This document shows positions 1 to 11,854 of a stretch of 64,000 nt of DNA, piece after piece (within the stretch, counting starts at the first letter, position 1; the number at the start of each line of letters is the position of its first letter). Position numbers and translations under genes: made by a program. Source of the DNA: Epiperipatus broadwayi (Eukaryota > Onychophora > Udeonychophora > Euonychophora > Peripatidae). The stretch is taken from contig JAQFVV010012418.1 in NCBI GenBank assembly GCA_028023455.1, positions 9,543,244 to 9,607,243 on the forward strand, read 5' to 3'. The notes beneath the pieces were generated by a model, which saw only the letters and a program-made list of their open reading frames with translations, searched no databases and was not told the DNA's origin.

Positions 1-2040
1 AATATAATGTTGTAGTTCAATATCTAAAGATTAATGGTATTGATTTTCTCATCAGATTAACATCAGTACCATTGGATTGATAACTTATATATTTGAACTA
101 TTTTGTAAATAAAACAATTTTTGAATTTCCTTGGTTTACAATTGTTAATAACTTTATGCATTACATATCTGACTAATAACTTAATAGGCTCAACTTTTTG
201 CTCTTTTGGTAGTTTTATGAAATTCTATTTATTTCTGGATATTGAGTTACAAATCCTTAAGAACACAATATTTGTCTTCTATCCATTGGAATTTATTGTG
301 CTTTGTATAACTAACTGGGTGATTAATTTATAATTCTTTAAAAAATTATAAAAATTCTTATTTGAGCATTATATGTTATTAGATTTGATATAATTTTTAT
401 TACAATTTTGATATGAACATTGCATTTGAGGAATTTATAGATGATGGCATATTAATTACTAAATCATGAGTTTCTCATGAAATAGTGAAGAGTTTCTATA
501 GCTTCTTTGTAGTTATTTATCTTTACTTTTTTGATGCTATATATTTAAATGCTTTTTGAAGAGATCATTTTACATCATTTCCTAAATAAAATGATGTCAC
601 TCTTACTAAAAATAGACAATCTTGAATTATGTAATGTGCTAAATATTAATAATTTTCAAAAAAAAAAAAGGAATTATTGCAATATTAATTAATTATATAC
701 ATATAAAATATTTTCATCAAATAAGAATCAGTGAATGAGATGTATAAGATAGAATAGATGTTGATTAACAAATAAGTGTTAATGGATGGTTTTTCATGAT
801 TTAAATATTTGTTTACATATTTGAATGATTATGAGAGATTTGTATTTGAAACTTCTTATCATGGTTTTCCATTGTTTATATTAAGCATTGCTAATATTGG
901 AATTGCTAATAATTAATGGATTTATGACTGTTCTTTTCACTGCTTTCAAGGATATTGTTTAATTAATAATTTAGTTTAATGATTAAAGTGCAGAGGTGTT
1001 AAATTAGGAATTTCAATTAGGGAGACAGAATTTATTAATAATCCATAATAATTTTTAATTTTGGATGTAGGAATTAATTTGAGAATTTATTACATCTTAA
1101 TGTTTTATCATAATTTCTAACGGATTTATGGAATATACTGGATACATTTTGAAATTGTAATAATGTTTGAAGATCATTATTACCATAAATTTTGGTTAAA
1201 ATGGCTGTATTGAGATTATGTAATATTTTTGAAATAGAATCAGTGTTTAATGAATTTTCAGCAGCAAAAGACTGAGAAATGATTGTCAGTTTTTTTTGTT
1301 TGTTTTTCAGTCATTATAGCTATTATTCTAAAGGATTTTATTTTACACCTAATTACTTCCTTATATACAATATTCATAAATTATTCATTACAGAATACTT
1401 TTAATATTTTTATTATTATAAAGGTTACCTTAAAGCAGTTTGCAAAAATTAATATTTTTCTTGTACAACATTTTATCCACAGTTGAATACTTATTTTATT
1501 TGATAGTAGTGTTTTCTGATTCATATATTTTTCCTGAAATGTGTCTAGATAATTGATGGTTTTGTTTTCTACATCCATGGTAAATTCCAATTTTTTTTTT
1601 CATTGTTGGCTATTACATGTGCCCTGAATGGATGGTTAGTTAAAAAAAATTAAAATTCTAAATTGTGTTATTACTTGGAAGTTTTTCCTTCTCTAGCCAA
1701 AAGCAGATTAAATAAATAGACAATGATAACTTTGATCCAGTGATGTTTTTCTATTGTGGCTACTCTCTTTACTTTAGCACTTTAATTTTAAATTAAATAA
1801 TAAATGTTAATGAACACTTTATATAATTAAAATGCACTAGTAAACCATTTAAGATATTTTCTTTATTAATTTCTATTTTCACCAATTATCGAAGCTCATC
1901 TATGGCCTACAGTATTTTCTGACACTTTACTTTAGAAGTTAGAACTGTCTCACAGATTATTAATGAATTACCACGAATGATTCGTATGCTTACTAAGTGC
2001 AATATTACTATCCAGCTGATATGAGAAGCTTATATCGTCT
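1..2040. other. AT-rich non-coding DNA, nothing recognised
   Basis: Short A and T runs (for example A-rich 658-669) and no coding signal. The short open frames here have only low-complexity F/I/L/N/K composition. It is probably intronic if the MLH1 gene extends this far upstream. Confidence 0.6.
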
Positions 2041-2049
2041 TTAATCGGT

Positions 2050-5000
2050 TACAGCTGATTTCTCTTCCTGCACAGGCTGCTTGGAAGGCGTTTGTTGACA
2101 CACTCAAATACCTAATCAATAAATGCACAATTAAATCTAAGGGTCCAGTTTGTATGCTTCAGAACTGGATTCCATTGCCAGAGAGCTCAGCTCACTTCCT
2201 TATGAAGCCCAAACTGTCTCAAATATTCTGGCTCTAAAGACAAAATATAAGCACACTCAAGGAGCTATTGCTGAGTATCTCTCAATTAAGAGGGCCTGCC
2301 AATACCTTCATCACCAGCACTGCTGGACCAGAGGCTACCTAAGATGGGCCCTGGGCTCTGGCAAAGGTCTAGGGCCCCTAGGTCAATTGAGGTACAGGGC
2401 AATGAATACTCTGGTTCTTCCATGTTGGACAAAATTCGTGAATTCTACTACAGAAAATCCAGCCTCTGGGAGTAAATAATTCACGTAGGACTCTCGTCAA
2501 TAGGGAATCAACTCTGCATAAGATCACTGAAACTAGGATCCTATTAAAATTAAGATCATTCCTGGATAGAACTCATTCTTCCCTACATTGCATTCCCAAG
2601 TTTGTACTCATACACCTTCATGCCTTTACCATCCTGATTATCAAAGGAATGATTGACCTTCTGGCTGAAGGCATCCAGGAATTTGACTGAATGTGTCCGA
2701 TTGCCATGGTTCATCTTATTAAGAAATGGGAAGCCCCACATCAATTGGACAACCTCTGACTAATCTTGATGTTGCCCTTACTGGTGAAAACAATTGAGGG
2801 CCTATAGAGGATATCCAAGACAACATCATAGATCAATTGTCCTCATACCAATTTGCCAAGAAGGGGAGCTTGACTGCCGGGTCCATCAGCTGCTTTCACC
2901 TTCTCATAGATCATGTTCGCAGGAGAAGAATGTCCTGACTGATCGCAGTTCAACTTGACTTTGCTGGGGACTTTGATTGCATCAGGGTCGAAGTATTACT
3001 TAGTGTGCTGGAGGAACTCCAAGTGCCTTCGACATACCTCCAGATGATAGAGAACCTACTTCACAATCAGGAGGTATTTCTCTTGATGGTAGAGTGGCTC
3101 CAGGATTTCAGCCCTGTATTTCCATTTTCTCAGGGCTCACCACTAAGTACTCTCCTCTTCACAGCCTATGTGAACCCATTACTGCTAAGCATAGAAGCTG
3201 TCTTTCCTGGGATAGCCATCCCTATGCTGAGGGAGAACATTTACCATATTTCCTATATGGATGAGGTGGTGGTGTTCCTCTCATCTCGGGATGAGTTCAC
3301 TAGGGTTGAGGAACTCCTGGACCAATTTTCTCACAAATTTGGTCTCAGAGTAAACAAAGCGAAATCGGCCATATGGTCAATTCTATCAGGCAAGCAAATA
3401 CTAGGTGGCTTTGAAGCCCCACTCAGAAATTTTTCATTTCCCCCCTAGCCTCCTCCCCATCCATTATGAGAAGGGAACTCAAAGCTTCCTTATTAGCTAA
3501 GGTCAATTCTACAGAAACATCACTATTTAAGGTCTACCTGTCCTTGTTGAGAAAGGAAGCACTACTTTATGCTATAGTATTGCCCAAATAACATATATCT
3601 AGCAGGATTTTCCCCCATGGGCAAGTTTATCCAAAAAATTGAAACCTTATGCAGAAAACTTTGCTGGGGAGGCAAGACTCCCATCATCAGCCTCAACCTA
3701 TTACAAAAACCCAAGCTTCTTAATGGCCTTAGCCTTCACTTGCTGAAGATTTTTTACCTCCAATGAACTCATAATATACTATTCAAGATTTTTAAGGATA
3801 ATCCCGATATGGAGTGCCCCTTCCCCATGGAAAAGGTAGAGCCTACTGATTGACCTCCACCTAGATGGAGAAGCATTTGGTTACAAAAGCAAGTTACAGT
3901 GATTATTCAAAACTTCCATTCATCAGGTTCCTTCTTTCAGGGGAAATTATCATATTGGGAAGTTTATCGATTAATGTTTTCCAGAAAAACTAAATCCATT
4001 AATATATTCCCAATAGGAATCTCTCAATTTTCCAAATTAACAAAATTCATCAAGCTGAGTCCAAAATTTGTTGATTTTTTAATAAAAATCATCCTTGGAG
4101 CACTCCCCACTGGGGCCTTTCTCCACTACCAAAGGGGTTACAACATCAACCCCCTTTGTCCCCTATGTAACAAACAGGAGGAGTCAAATTGACCACATTC
4201 TGGATCAATGTGATTCGTGGACTTATCTATGTAATATAGCATTAGACCGGATAAATGGCAATGACCCAGCTAACATTTCTCTTAAGGCCGCAATTAAAAA
4301 GGGTCAATTTGGAACAATAAGACTGGCCACTTTCATTAACTTCTCAATTTGGATTGCCAGATGTAGCATGATATTTGATCATGGCTGTGATGACTCAATG
4401 GTTAATCGATTTTTCAAATCCCTCTACAAAAATAAAAGATGAGGACAAATGAGCTAATTGGCCAAACCTGGAGCCAGATGAGGCTAGAGACTTAATTCAT
4501 GTATTTCTTAGGCCTAAAACTTGAACTTTCTCCCATCCACTGAATAAATAATATATCCATCTTTCACCTAAGAATAATCTAAACTTTAACTATGTAGATC
4601 TTTCATACATCCTATATATTTAATACATAAACTTTGCATTAGTTCCATACTGTATAATTAATTTATCTATATCAACTTGTAAATATTGTTATAGTCCTTG
4701 TTACTCTTTGGGCCAGGATAGTCATTAATCAATGGAATTTCCAAACCTTATATATAGATTTGACTTACTTTATATTCCTAGCTAATTATGCATATGACAC
4801 ACTGCCTTAAGGCATTAGTGTAATCTTTGATTCTATTTATATTTATTTATGTTTCTTTTATACTTACATTAATTACCTATCATAATTTTCTTATGCAGCT
4901 CTTGAGACTATGTTATTGATATAATACAACTTTTGATTTTACTATATACATGGTTTGCATACCACATTTATATGTATACATTGAAATTTTCTTATTGACA

Positions 5001-5080
5001 TAATTTTATGCTATCATTGATTTCTTTTGTATCTACTCTAAGATGTAAATAAAGTTTTAATTTTAAAAGTATTAATTACT
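2050..5080 (+). mobile_element. Decayed Tx1/L1-like non-LTR retrotransposon (ORF2 part)
   Basis: A relatively GC-rich block encoding, across all three forward frames, the order expected of an ORF2. A linker (AAWKAFVDTLKYLINK near 2075; open 2150-2479) is followed by a reverse transcriptase. RT block A survives as QLDFAGDFDCIRV near 2945-2990. The open segment 3005-3448 carries SQGSPLSTLLFTAYVNPLL (usual form RQGCPLSPLLF) and SYMDEVVVFLSS where YADD is expected, so the second catalytic Asp is lost. Segments 3899-4192 and 4095-4442 carry a zf-RVT knuckle, CPLCNKQEES followed in the next frame by DHILDQC. The 3' end is probably near 5060, where AATAAAG precedes an A/T-rich tail. Many stops and frameshifts show it is dead. 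The clade is inferred from the zf-RVT module and the RT wording. Confidence 0.82.
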
Positions 5081-5117
5081 ATTTTTGAGATTAATAATTT
5101 GAGGATATTCTTTATAT

Positions 5118-6295
5118 CAGTGGTCTTCAACCTTTTCACACCTGCAGACCGGCAAAAATAAGGATAAGATTTCGCAGACCGGAAGAAGTTTACAGATAAA
5201 TTTTCTTAAAGATGTAACCTGCTTAGCCTTAGATAAGCATAATTGTTATAACTGACTAAAACAGTATACTAGTTATTGTGTATTGTAATGGTGTTGCTTA
5301 CCTTCACATGCTGAACACTCTTTCTCGAATTGCGCAGTCATACTGCTACAGAGAACAGTATAATAACAATCATTCTCATTAATTTGCTTGCATTTTACGT
5401 TTATTATTTCATTGTTAAAATATGCAAGAATAAAATGTTATTCACCTGAATGTTGAAAAAGTCAAAAGTTTTGATCTTATTTTTTGGGGGGAGGGAGGGG
5501 AGTGGGTTGAGAAATACTTTGTCATCACTGAGACAAAAGATAGACACCAAAGTTAATTTTTGTGTTTATTTTTAAAAAAGGTAACAGAAATTGGTTTTAA
5601 AAATAAAAGTTTTAGTATTTTAGTGGTAGACAAATAAAGCCAAAATATTGCCTTATAGGCCAAAAAAAAGTGGGCATATTTTAAAACAAAATAAAGAAAA
5701 CGAAACTTGAAAAAGTCAAAAGTTTTGATCTTACTTTATTTTCGGGTGGTGGAGGTGTATTGAGAAATACTTTGTAAAAGTTAGAGACAGAACTTATTTT
5801 TTGGTTTTTATTTTTAAAAAAAGGTAATAAAATTGATTTCAAAAATAAAAATTAAAGCCAAAAAACCCCCACTAAAAATGAAATATTAAAAGAGAGTAGA
5901 AAAAATTTAAGAGATAAAAAAGTCACGTTACATTTTATTGTTTTAACAACACGGACAAGCGGCTGTGATTGGCTATCAAAAGACAACTGGAGTTTGTATG
6001 ATAAAAATTTTTTTTCTACTTCGCCCCCCCCAATAAACATCTGTGATAAATAGAATAACAAATTAATTTATGTATGATTGATTAGATTTTGTTTTTGTTC
6101 CGTTTCTTTTTTTTTAATCGGGTAAAAATGTGATGAAAAAATAAATAAAAATTGTTTATATTAGTTAAAAGTTTAAAATCTTATTATTTTGTTATTACAA
6201 ACTTTCTTGCCAGTCTAGTGCAGACCGGCAGAAAATTTTCTGTGGCCCGGTGCCGGTCCACGGACCGGTTGTGGACCGGTGGTTGAAGCCCACTG
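5118..6295. mobile_element. Non-autonomous hAT transposon, complete, 1178 bp
   Basis: The left end CAGTGGTCTTCAACC and right end GGTTGAAGCCCACTG are inverted repeats differing at one base. Longer subterminal repeats are built on 'gcagaccgg' and 'ccggtccacgg'. An exact 8-bp target-site duplication CTTTATAT flanks it (5110-5117 and 6296-6303), diagnostic of the hAT superfamily. No transposase frame was recognised inside; the 5852-6061 (-) open frame looks fortuitous. The interior repeats the motif 'gaaaaagtcaaaagttttgatctta' twice (about 5455 and 5708), suggesting internal duplication. The intact TSD suggests a younger insertion than the LINE just upstream. Confidence 0.93.
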
Positions 6296-6303
6296 CTTTA
6301 TAT

Positions 6304-7900
6304 AAATGTAACTATGAATTTGGGTCAAGGACAAATACCAATAATTTTATTTTGGGTGTTGTTGGATCTATGTATTCAATTCTTTTAAACATTTATTTCA
6401 GCTATTGCGATAAATATTCTTAAAATTAGAAACTGACAATTAGAATAAAATTTTTATTATTTTTAAGATTTTTTTTCTTTTAAAAGTCTCGTATTTTTAA
6501 AATTATTATTGCAAATTTTAAAACATTTACTACATTAAAAAAACTGTATTTAGAATCCATATCAAATTATTTCCCTCAATAGGTAACAGAATATTACAGT
6601 CAAGTGATGACACTTGATCATCATCAGTAGTGATTTACTATTTGGTTGACACCTATACGACCATATTAAAGAGTTTACTGCTAATGTCTGTATTTTTTTT
6701 TTGTTCTTATTTCTTTATTGCTATTTCATATTCACTCTGAAAAGCATTAAAACATTGTGAATATTCTATTTTTGTGCTTTTCTTGTATATATTAGAATAA
6801 AATATGTTTTTGATTTAATTTCAGTTTCATTATTTAAAATATGAATTAAGCAGAATTTGATTGATTAAATTTTGCATTCTAATCATTTCTCTGATTAAGT
6901 AATTGGGGAATTTCAAGTAAAAAATTCAAAGGTTTCACTTTCTAGAATTTCTTTCAAAATTAAATAATAAACAAATTCTTTTTAAAAATTAAATTAACTT
7001 TTTTTTTTTTTTAAAAAAGATAATAATAATAATTAAAGTTAAGCAGTCAAAGTCATGAATTCCTATAAATCTTTTAAAATAATTAAATGTTTAATTTTTA
7101 AAATAAATTTATGTAAATTCAATTAGAAGTGACTATTTTCTTTGGTAAATATATTTAAAACAAATTTGATTAAAGGTGATTTGCTAAAATTCATAAAACT
7201 TATGGAAAAGTTTATTTAAACATTATTTTTTTAAAAAAAAGTTTACTATTGTTGTCCTTTTATAAAGTATTCCTATTAAACAATTAAAGACAACAGCAAC
7301 AAAAAATCTCTCTAATGCTCCAACATCTCATGATTGTCTAAACAATACCACACGATTTTCTTGAACCATTGCAAAGAAAAATAAAATCTTTTGATTTGGT
7401 TATATAAAAAATATGAAACCCTTAATTAATTAATTAATAACACTTTATGCAATCAGGGCTGTAGAGTCACAGCAATCTTTGAGTTTAATCAGAGGTTGAA
7501 TCATTAAAAATTCATCAATTTCAGCTTTAATTATAAAATGTTAAGATATATTATTTTAACAGTTTTACTGCTTTACAATTCTATTTAATTAGTCACATGG
7601 TTTAGAAATTATCCTATGTAAATTTAGTTTTAATATCTTAATTATTCAAATTCAATATTTTCTAAATAAAGATAAGAAGCATTAATAAGATTTTATTTTA
7701 ATTTCTCCATTATTTATATGTATTAGTAATATTGAACTTAAAATGGAAAATTGTAACCGAAGGCATTGTATTGGTAATGGATATATAATTGTTTGAAGAA
7801 ATAAAAAGTGAGAGTCATCGTGCAATAATTTCACAGGTCTTTAGAAATAATTAGTAATATAAGAAAGTAATGTCTATAAAATATTATAATGAAAGTGTAA
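6304..7900. other. AT-rich non-coding DNA
   Basis: Contains homopolymer T and A runs (about 6999-7011 and 7230-7240) and a short TTAA-type repeat (about 7421-7440). No coding, RNA or transposon signal was recognised. Confidence 0.55.
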
Positions 7901-7904
7901 TGTT

Positions 7905-9240
7905 TTGGAAAGTGATCAGTAGATCTTGCTGAAGTTTTAGGAAACACAAACCAATAACTACCAATAGGTGTTGTAGGTGATGCTAAAGATCCTAAGAATT
8001 GTAAAGAAAAGGCTGTTCCTAGACAGTACAAAACTATTACTAGTTTCGCTGAAATTATTAAGAAATATCAATAGGTGTTGTTGAAAAATAAGTTTTACTA
8101 TAATTGCTAGGACAAATTAAGCAGAAACTGTTAGAAAATGCAATGGAAAAACTATTAGTAGGTGTTGAAAGCTATCAGTAGGTGTTATTGAAGGTGTTAA
8201 TTAAGAAATGTAAAAAGAATGTTATCTGTAGATATTGCTGAAGTGCTAGGAAAAATAAAAGGAAAACTACCAATATTTCTTAATGAATTGTTATGAAATG
8301 GAAAGAACAAAACTATTAGTAAGTGTTATTGAAGTTGCTAAAAAATTGAAAGAGAATATCATTGGTATGTGTTGGTGAAGTTGAGAAAGTATAGAAAAAG
8401 CTATCAATAGAAGCATCTAGGGGATCCAAAGGCAAAACTACAAGTATTACAAAATTACTAAGAATTGCAAAGAAAAAACTATTGATACGTATTACTGAAA
8501 TTGCTAGGAAACATAAAAGAGAAGGTATCAGTAGTTGTTACTGAAGTTGCTAAGAAATCCCCCTCCCCCTCCAAAACAAAAACTGTTGATGAAATTTCTA
8601 GAAAATGCAAAGAGAAAACTATTAGTAGGTATTTCTGAAGTTGATAGGAAATACAAAGAAAAAAACTAAAGTAAAAATTATCAGTAGATTTAGCTGAAGT
8701 TTTTGGAAACAAAAGAAAAGCTATCAGTATTTGTTACTGAAGTTGCTACAGAATGCAAAGAGAAAAAAAACTATCGATAGAAGTTGCTAGGAAATGAAAA
8801 AAGAAGGCTATCAGATGTTATTGAAGTTGCTAGGAAACAAAGGGAAAACTCTCAATAGGCATTGCTACATTTGTTAGGAAATGCAAAGACAAAACTATCA
8901 ATTAGTGATACTGAAATTACTAGAAAATGCAAAGAAAAAACTAACTGTAAGTGTTTCTAAAGATGCTAAGAAATGTAAAGAGGAATTTATCACTAGATGT
9001 TGTAATGCTAGGAAACAAAGAAAATTATCAGTATTTGTTGCTGAAGTTCTTAAGAAATGGAAAGAAAAAACTAGCAGTGGATATTATTGAAATTGCTCCG
9101 AAATATGGGGGGGGGGTATTAGTGGGAAATTGTTAGGAAATGTAAAGAAAAGCCTATCAATAAGTTAGTAAAAAGTGCAAAGAAAAAACTCAATAGAGAT
9201 TGCTGAAGTTCCTAGAAAACATAATGAGAAAATTTTCGTA
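7905..9240. repeat. Degenerate minisatellite, unit about 47 bp, roughly 25-28 copies
   Basis: The sequence repeatedly passes through the blocks 'ctatcagtagg(t)gtta', 'ctgaagttgctagg' and 'aaatgcaaagagaaaa' in that order, every 45-50 bases, for about 1.3 kb. Copies differ by substitutions and small indels and are most alike in the middle (about 8500-9080). A run of C at 8561-8573 and of G at 9106-9115 interrupt single units. Open frames inside it (8479-8712 -, 8881-9090 +) follow the repeat and have no independent coding support. Copy number was counted by eye. Confidence 0.88.
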
Positions 9241-10285
9241 GCTGATAAATTATGAACATGTTTTTTTTTAAGATTAGATATTTGAAATGTTATGAATATG
9301 AACAAATTATAAAAGTTCTGATGGTATATTGCTACAAACATACACAATAAAGAGATTGTGTAGGACATTTGAAAAATGAAACATGTTTTAATTTTGTAGA
9401 TAAAATTTAATTCTATGTAAAAAAACCTCAACACTTTACTGATAAGTACAACTAATAATCAAAGCTTGTTCTATAATATTTGATAAATTTATTAGCATAT
9501 GGATTTTTAATTTTATTTTTAGATTCCTTAACTTATAAAGTATTATAAAGGAACCTATAAAGATTTCAATAAGGAGATAGATTATTAAATTCTTCAATTC
9601 TGCTGCTGCAGCCATAGAATTGACAATTATTAATTGTGTTAATGGCTTGTGTTTGTCCACATCTATATTGGTCAGTGATTTAAATCTGTTTAAGAAGCTG
9701 GGGAGTGCATTGACTATGAATTGTCTTGAATCTAGGAAAATCAAATCAAGTTGATTTTACTATTGGATCTGGAAAAATACGTTTTTAAAAGATAAAAAAT
9801 CCATTCTTTGTACCAAAATTCTTTGATTGCAGATTCTTGGCTGAAATCCAGAAAGAGAATTTTGATTTGAGATGAGTCTTAGTTTGTTAACTTATATCAC
9901 GAATTACCACCAAGTCCAATTTTTTGTTAGTTTTTTATACATTTTCTGTGAGAAAACTTTTATTTGACGTCTGGTAGAAGAATGGGCCAGTAATGTTTCT
10001 CATAGTCCTATTTAATTGAGTTTTCAAAAGGTATCTCCAAACTGCGGTGAAGCATAGTGTTTATTAATAGAACATGTTAAGCCATTCTAAAATAATTACA
10101 ACACAAGCAGTTAGATAACTTTTTAAAGAGATGTTCTTAAAAATTATTTTTAAGACTAACCTAGGTTGTGATTAATTTTATTTTTAAAAAGCATGGGATA
10201 AGGCGTTTCAATCTGTTGTTGCACAAAAAAATTATGTTTAGATTATGAAACATTTATCTGAATTACTTAAATGAAAAACAACAAC
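9241..10285 (-). other. AT-rich DNA, possibly 3' continuation of a Jockey-type LINE
   Basis: The minus-strand frame 9436-9744 and the preceding broken frames (such as LKSKFSFWISAKN near 9840) lie directly downstream, on the minus strand, of the RT fragment at 10290-10500. They could be its decayed C-terminal region. No diagnostic motif is visible, so this is inference from position only. Confidence 0.25.
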
Positions 10286-10289
10286 AACA

Positions 10290-10500
10290 ACAACATAATT
10301 GTCTTTATTGGGTTAGGAGTTCAAATTTTTCATAACCTTATTGAGAGTGCTTTTCTATTGCTGGAAATGATCATTTTTGTGAAGTCAAAGCAATATCATC
10401 TGCAAAGATGAATTTCCTGATTTGTATTTCTGGAAGATCACTATAATGAATATATTAAACAAAATAGGTAAGGGAACAGAATCCTATGGTGGACTATTTT
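10290..10500 (-). mobile_element. Jockey-type reverse transcriptase fragment
   Basis: On the minus strand, with one frame change, the sequence reads DSVPLPILFNIFI and then EIQIRKFIFADDIALT. These match the RT blocks usually seen as GSVLSPLLFNIYINDLP and RKFIYADDIALT in Jockey-superfamily LINEs. The FADD catalytic pair is preserved. Flanking sequence is too decayed to set the element's ends. Confidence 0.7.
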
Positions 10501-11850
10501 AAAAAAAATTCTATCTACTATGATTATCATTTAATATCACTTGAATTTTTTATTCAAAGGCATTTTATCTAATAAATTATTGGTTTCATGCATTTAAATA
10601 TTTAAGTTTGCTTTTAGTCAATTTTATATTTTAATATGAATACACAATTACAATAAGTGGATTATATATGGGTGTGTGAGAATTTAAGGGTAAGATGATG
10701 GAATTAAAGAAAATGAAGCAAGTATATATGCGAGCATATATGCACAGCTTCAATATATACATAGGAGATTAAATATCTAGTCTTAGTGAAACAAAATCAT
10801 AATAGCATATAATTAAAGTTTATACAAATTACTCTCTTTCATCTTCTATAGCTTATGTTATGAATTCAGGTATTTGCAGACCTTTTGTGGAACAGTTGGT
10901 ATAAACATAGTTATGTCTGTTGGCATTCTGTGAAGCTTCTCTGAGATCATTCTTATTGATTGAAATGACATCCTTTATTATGTGCTTCCATTGTTTTTGG
11001 TTCTTCTGTTTTATTTTGTGGGCAGCATATGATAATATTTCTCTTGCTAAATTACAGCTGGTCTCTTTCCCAAAGTTATAGGGCACATTTTAATTTAGGT
11101 GGCATACAATTCACATGTAACTGGATATAATGAATGATAGAATGGTTTTACAATATTTTACAGCATCTTCCCCACTTTACAATAGATTTAAACTTGCACT
11201 TTGCTGGCTTGGCTAAAGTGGAATGAATGATGTGCTTTTCTACTCTTCCATGATATGATGGTTGATTATAATGATAGTTTTGTAAAAGTGATTCTGATGC
11301 TGAAAAATGAAGAACAATACAGATAAGAAGAATGAGAATGGATAATGAAAATAGTCCACTGAGCTATCTTATCTATAAGATCAGTTTTCATTGTGATTCG
11401 ATTTTATTAATCAGTTCATTGGTTGTAGATTAGCTCTAAACTTTGCTGTGGTCTGCTGGTTACTGCCAAATTACAGACTTTACATTAATTAGCTTTAAAA
11501 AATGATTACAATCAAATAAAAGATAATGTCCTAGCTAACCAACATGTGATATCAATCTCCTAATTAGGCGATCTGATTATCAGAAAAAATTACTTGTATT
11601 AAAGTCATGTCATTTTCACCCTCCTAATTGTAGATTAAGTTTACACTTGATAATTAATAAAATATTTAAAAAAACTTTGTTTAAATTTCTTAAAAATCAA
11701 TTGACAACTAATGAGACTTAATACATTTTATTCATGCATATACCTACATATACATTACACCCAGTAAATGAAATGTTTTAATAACTTTTATTTAAAAATT
11801 ATTAATGTATTTTTAAATGATATATGTGAAGTGCATATATATCACTTCAA
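10501..11850. other. Region without a firm assignment between two LINE remnants
   Basis: A minus-strand open frame at 10853-11086 contains REILSYAAHKIKQKNQKQWKHII and a later Cys-containing tail. It resembles in style the basic C-terminal tails of LINE proteins, but no diagnostic motif is present. The stretch 11150-11450 is slightly richer in GC than its surroundings, which hints at an unrecognised repeat. Confidence 0.25.
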
Positions 11851-11854
11851 CATA

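Noticed and set aside
8881-9136. Overlapping Lys-rich frames that look like a repeat protein
   Set aside because: They lie in the minisatellite. The unit is not a multiple of three in length and frames are not kept between copies.
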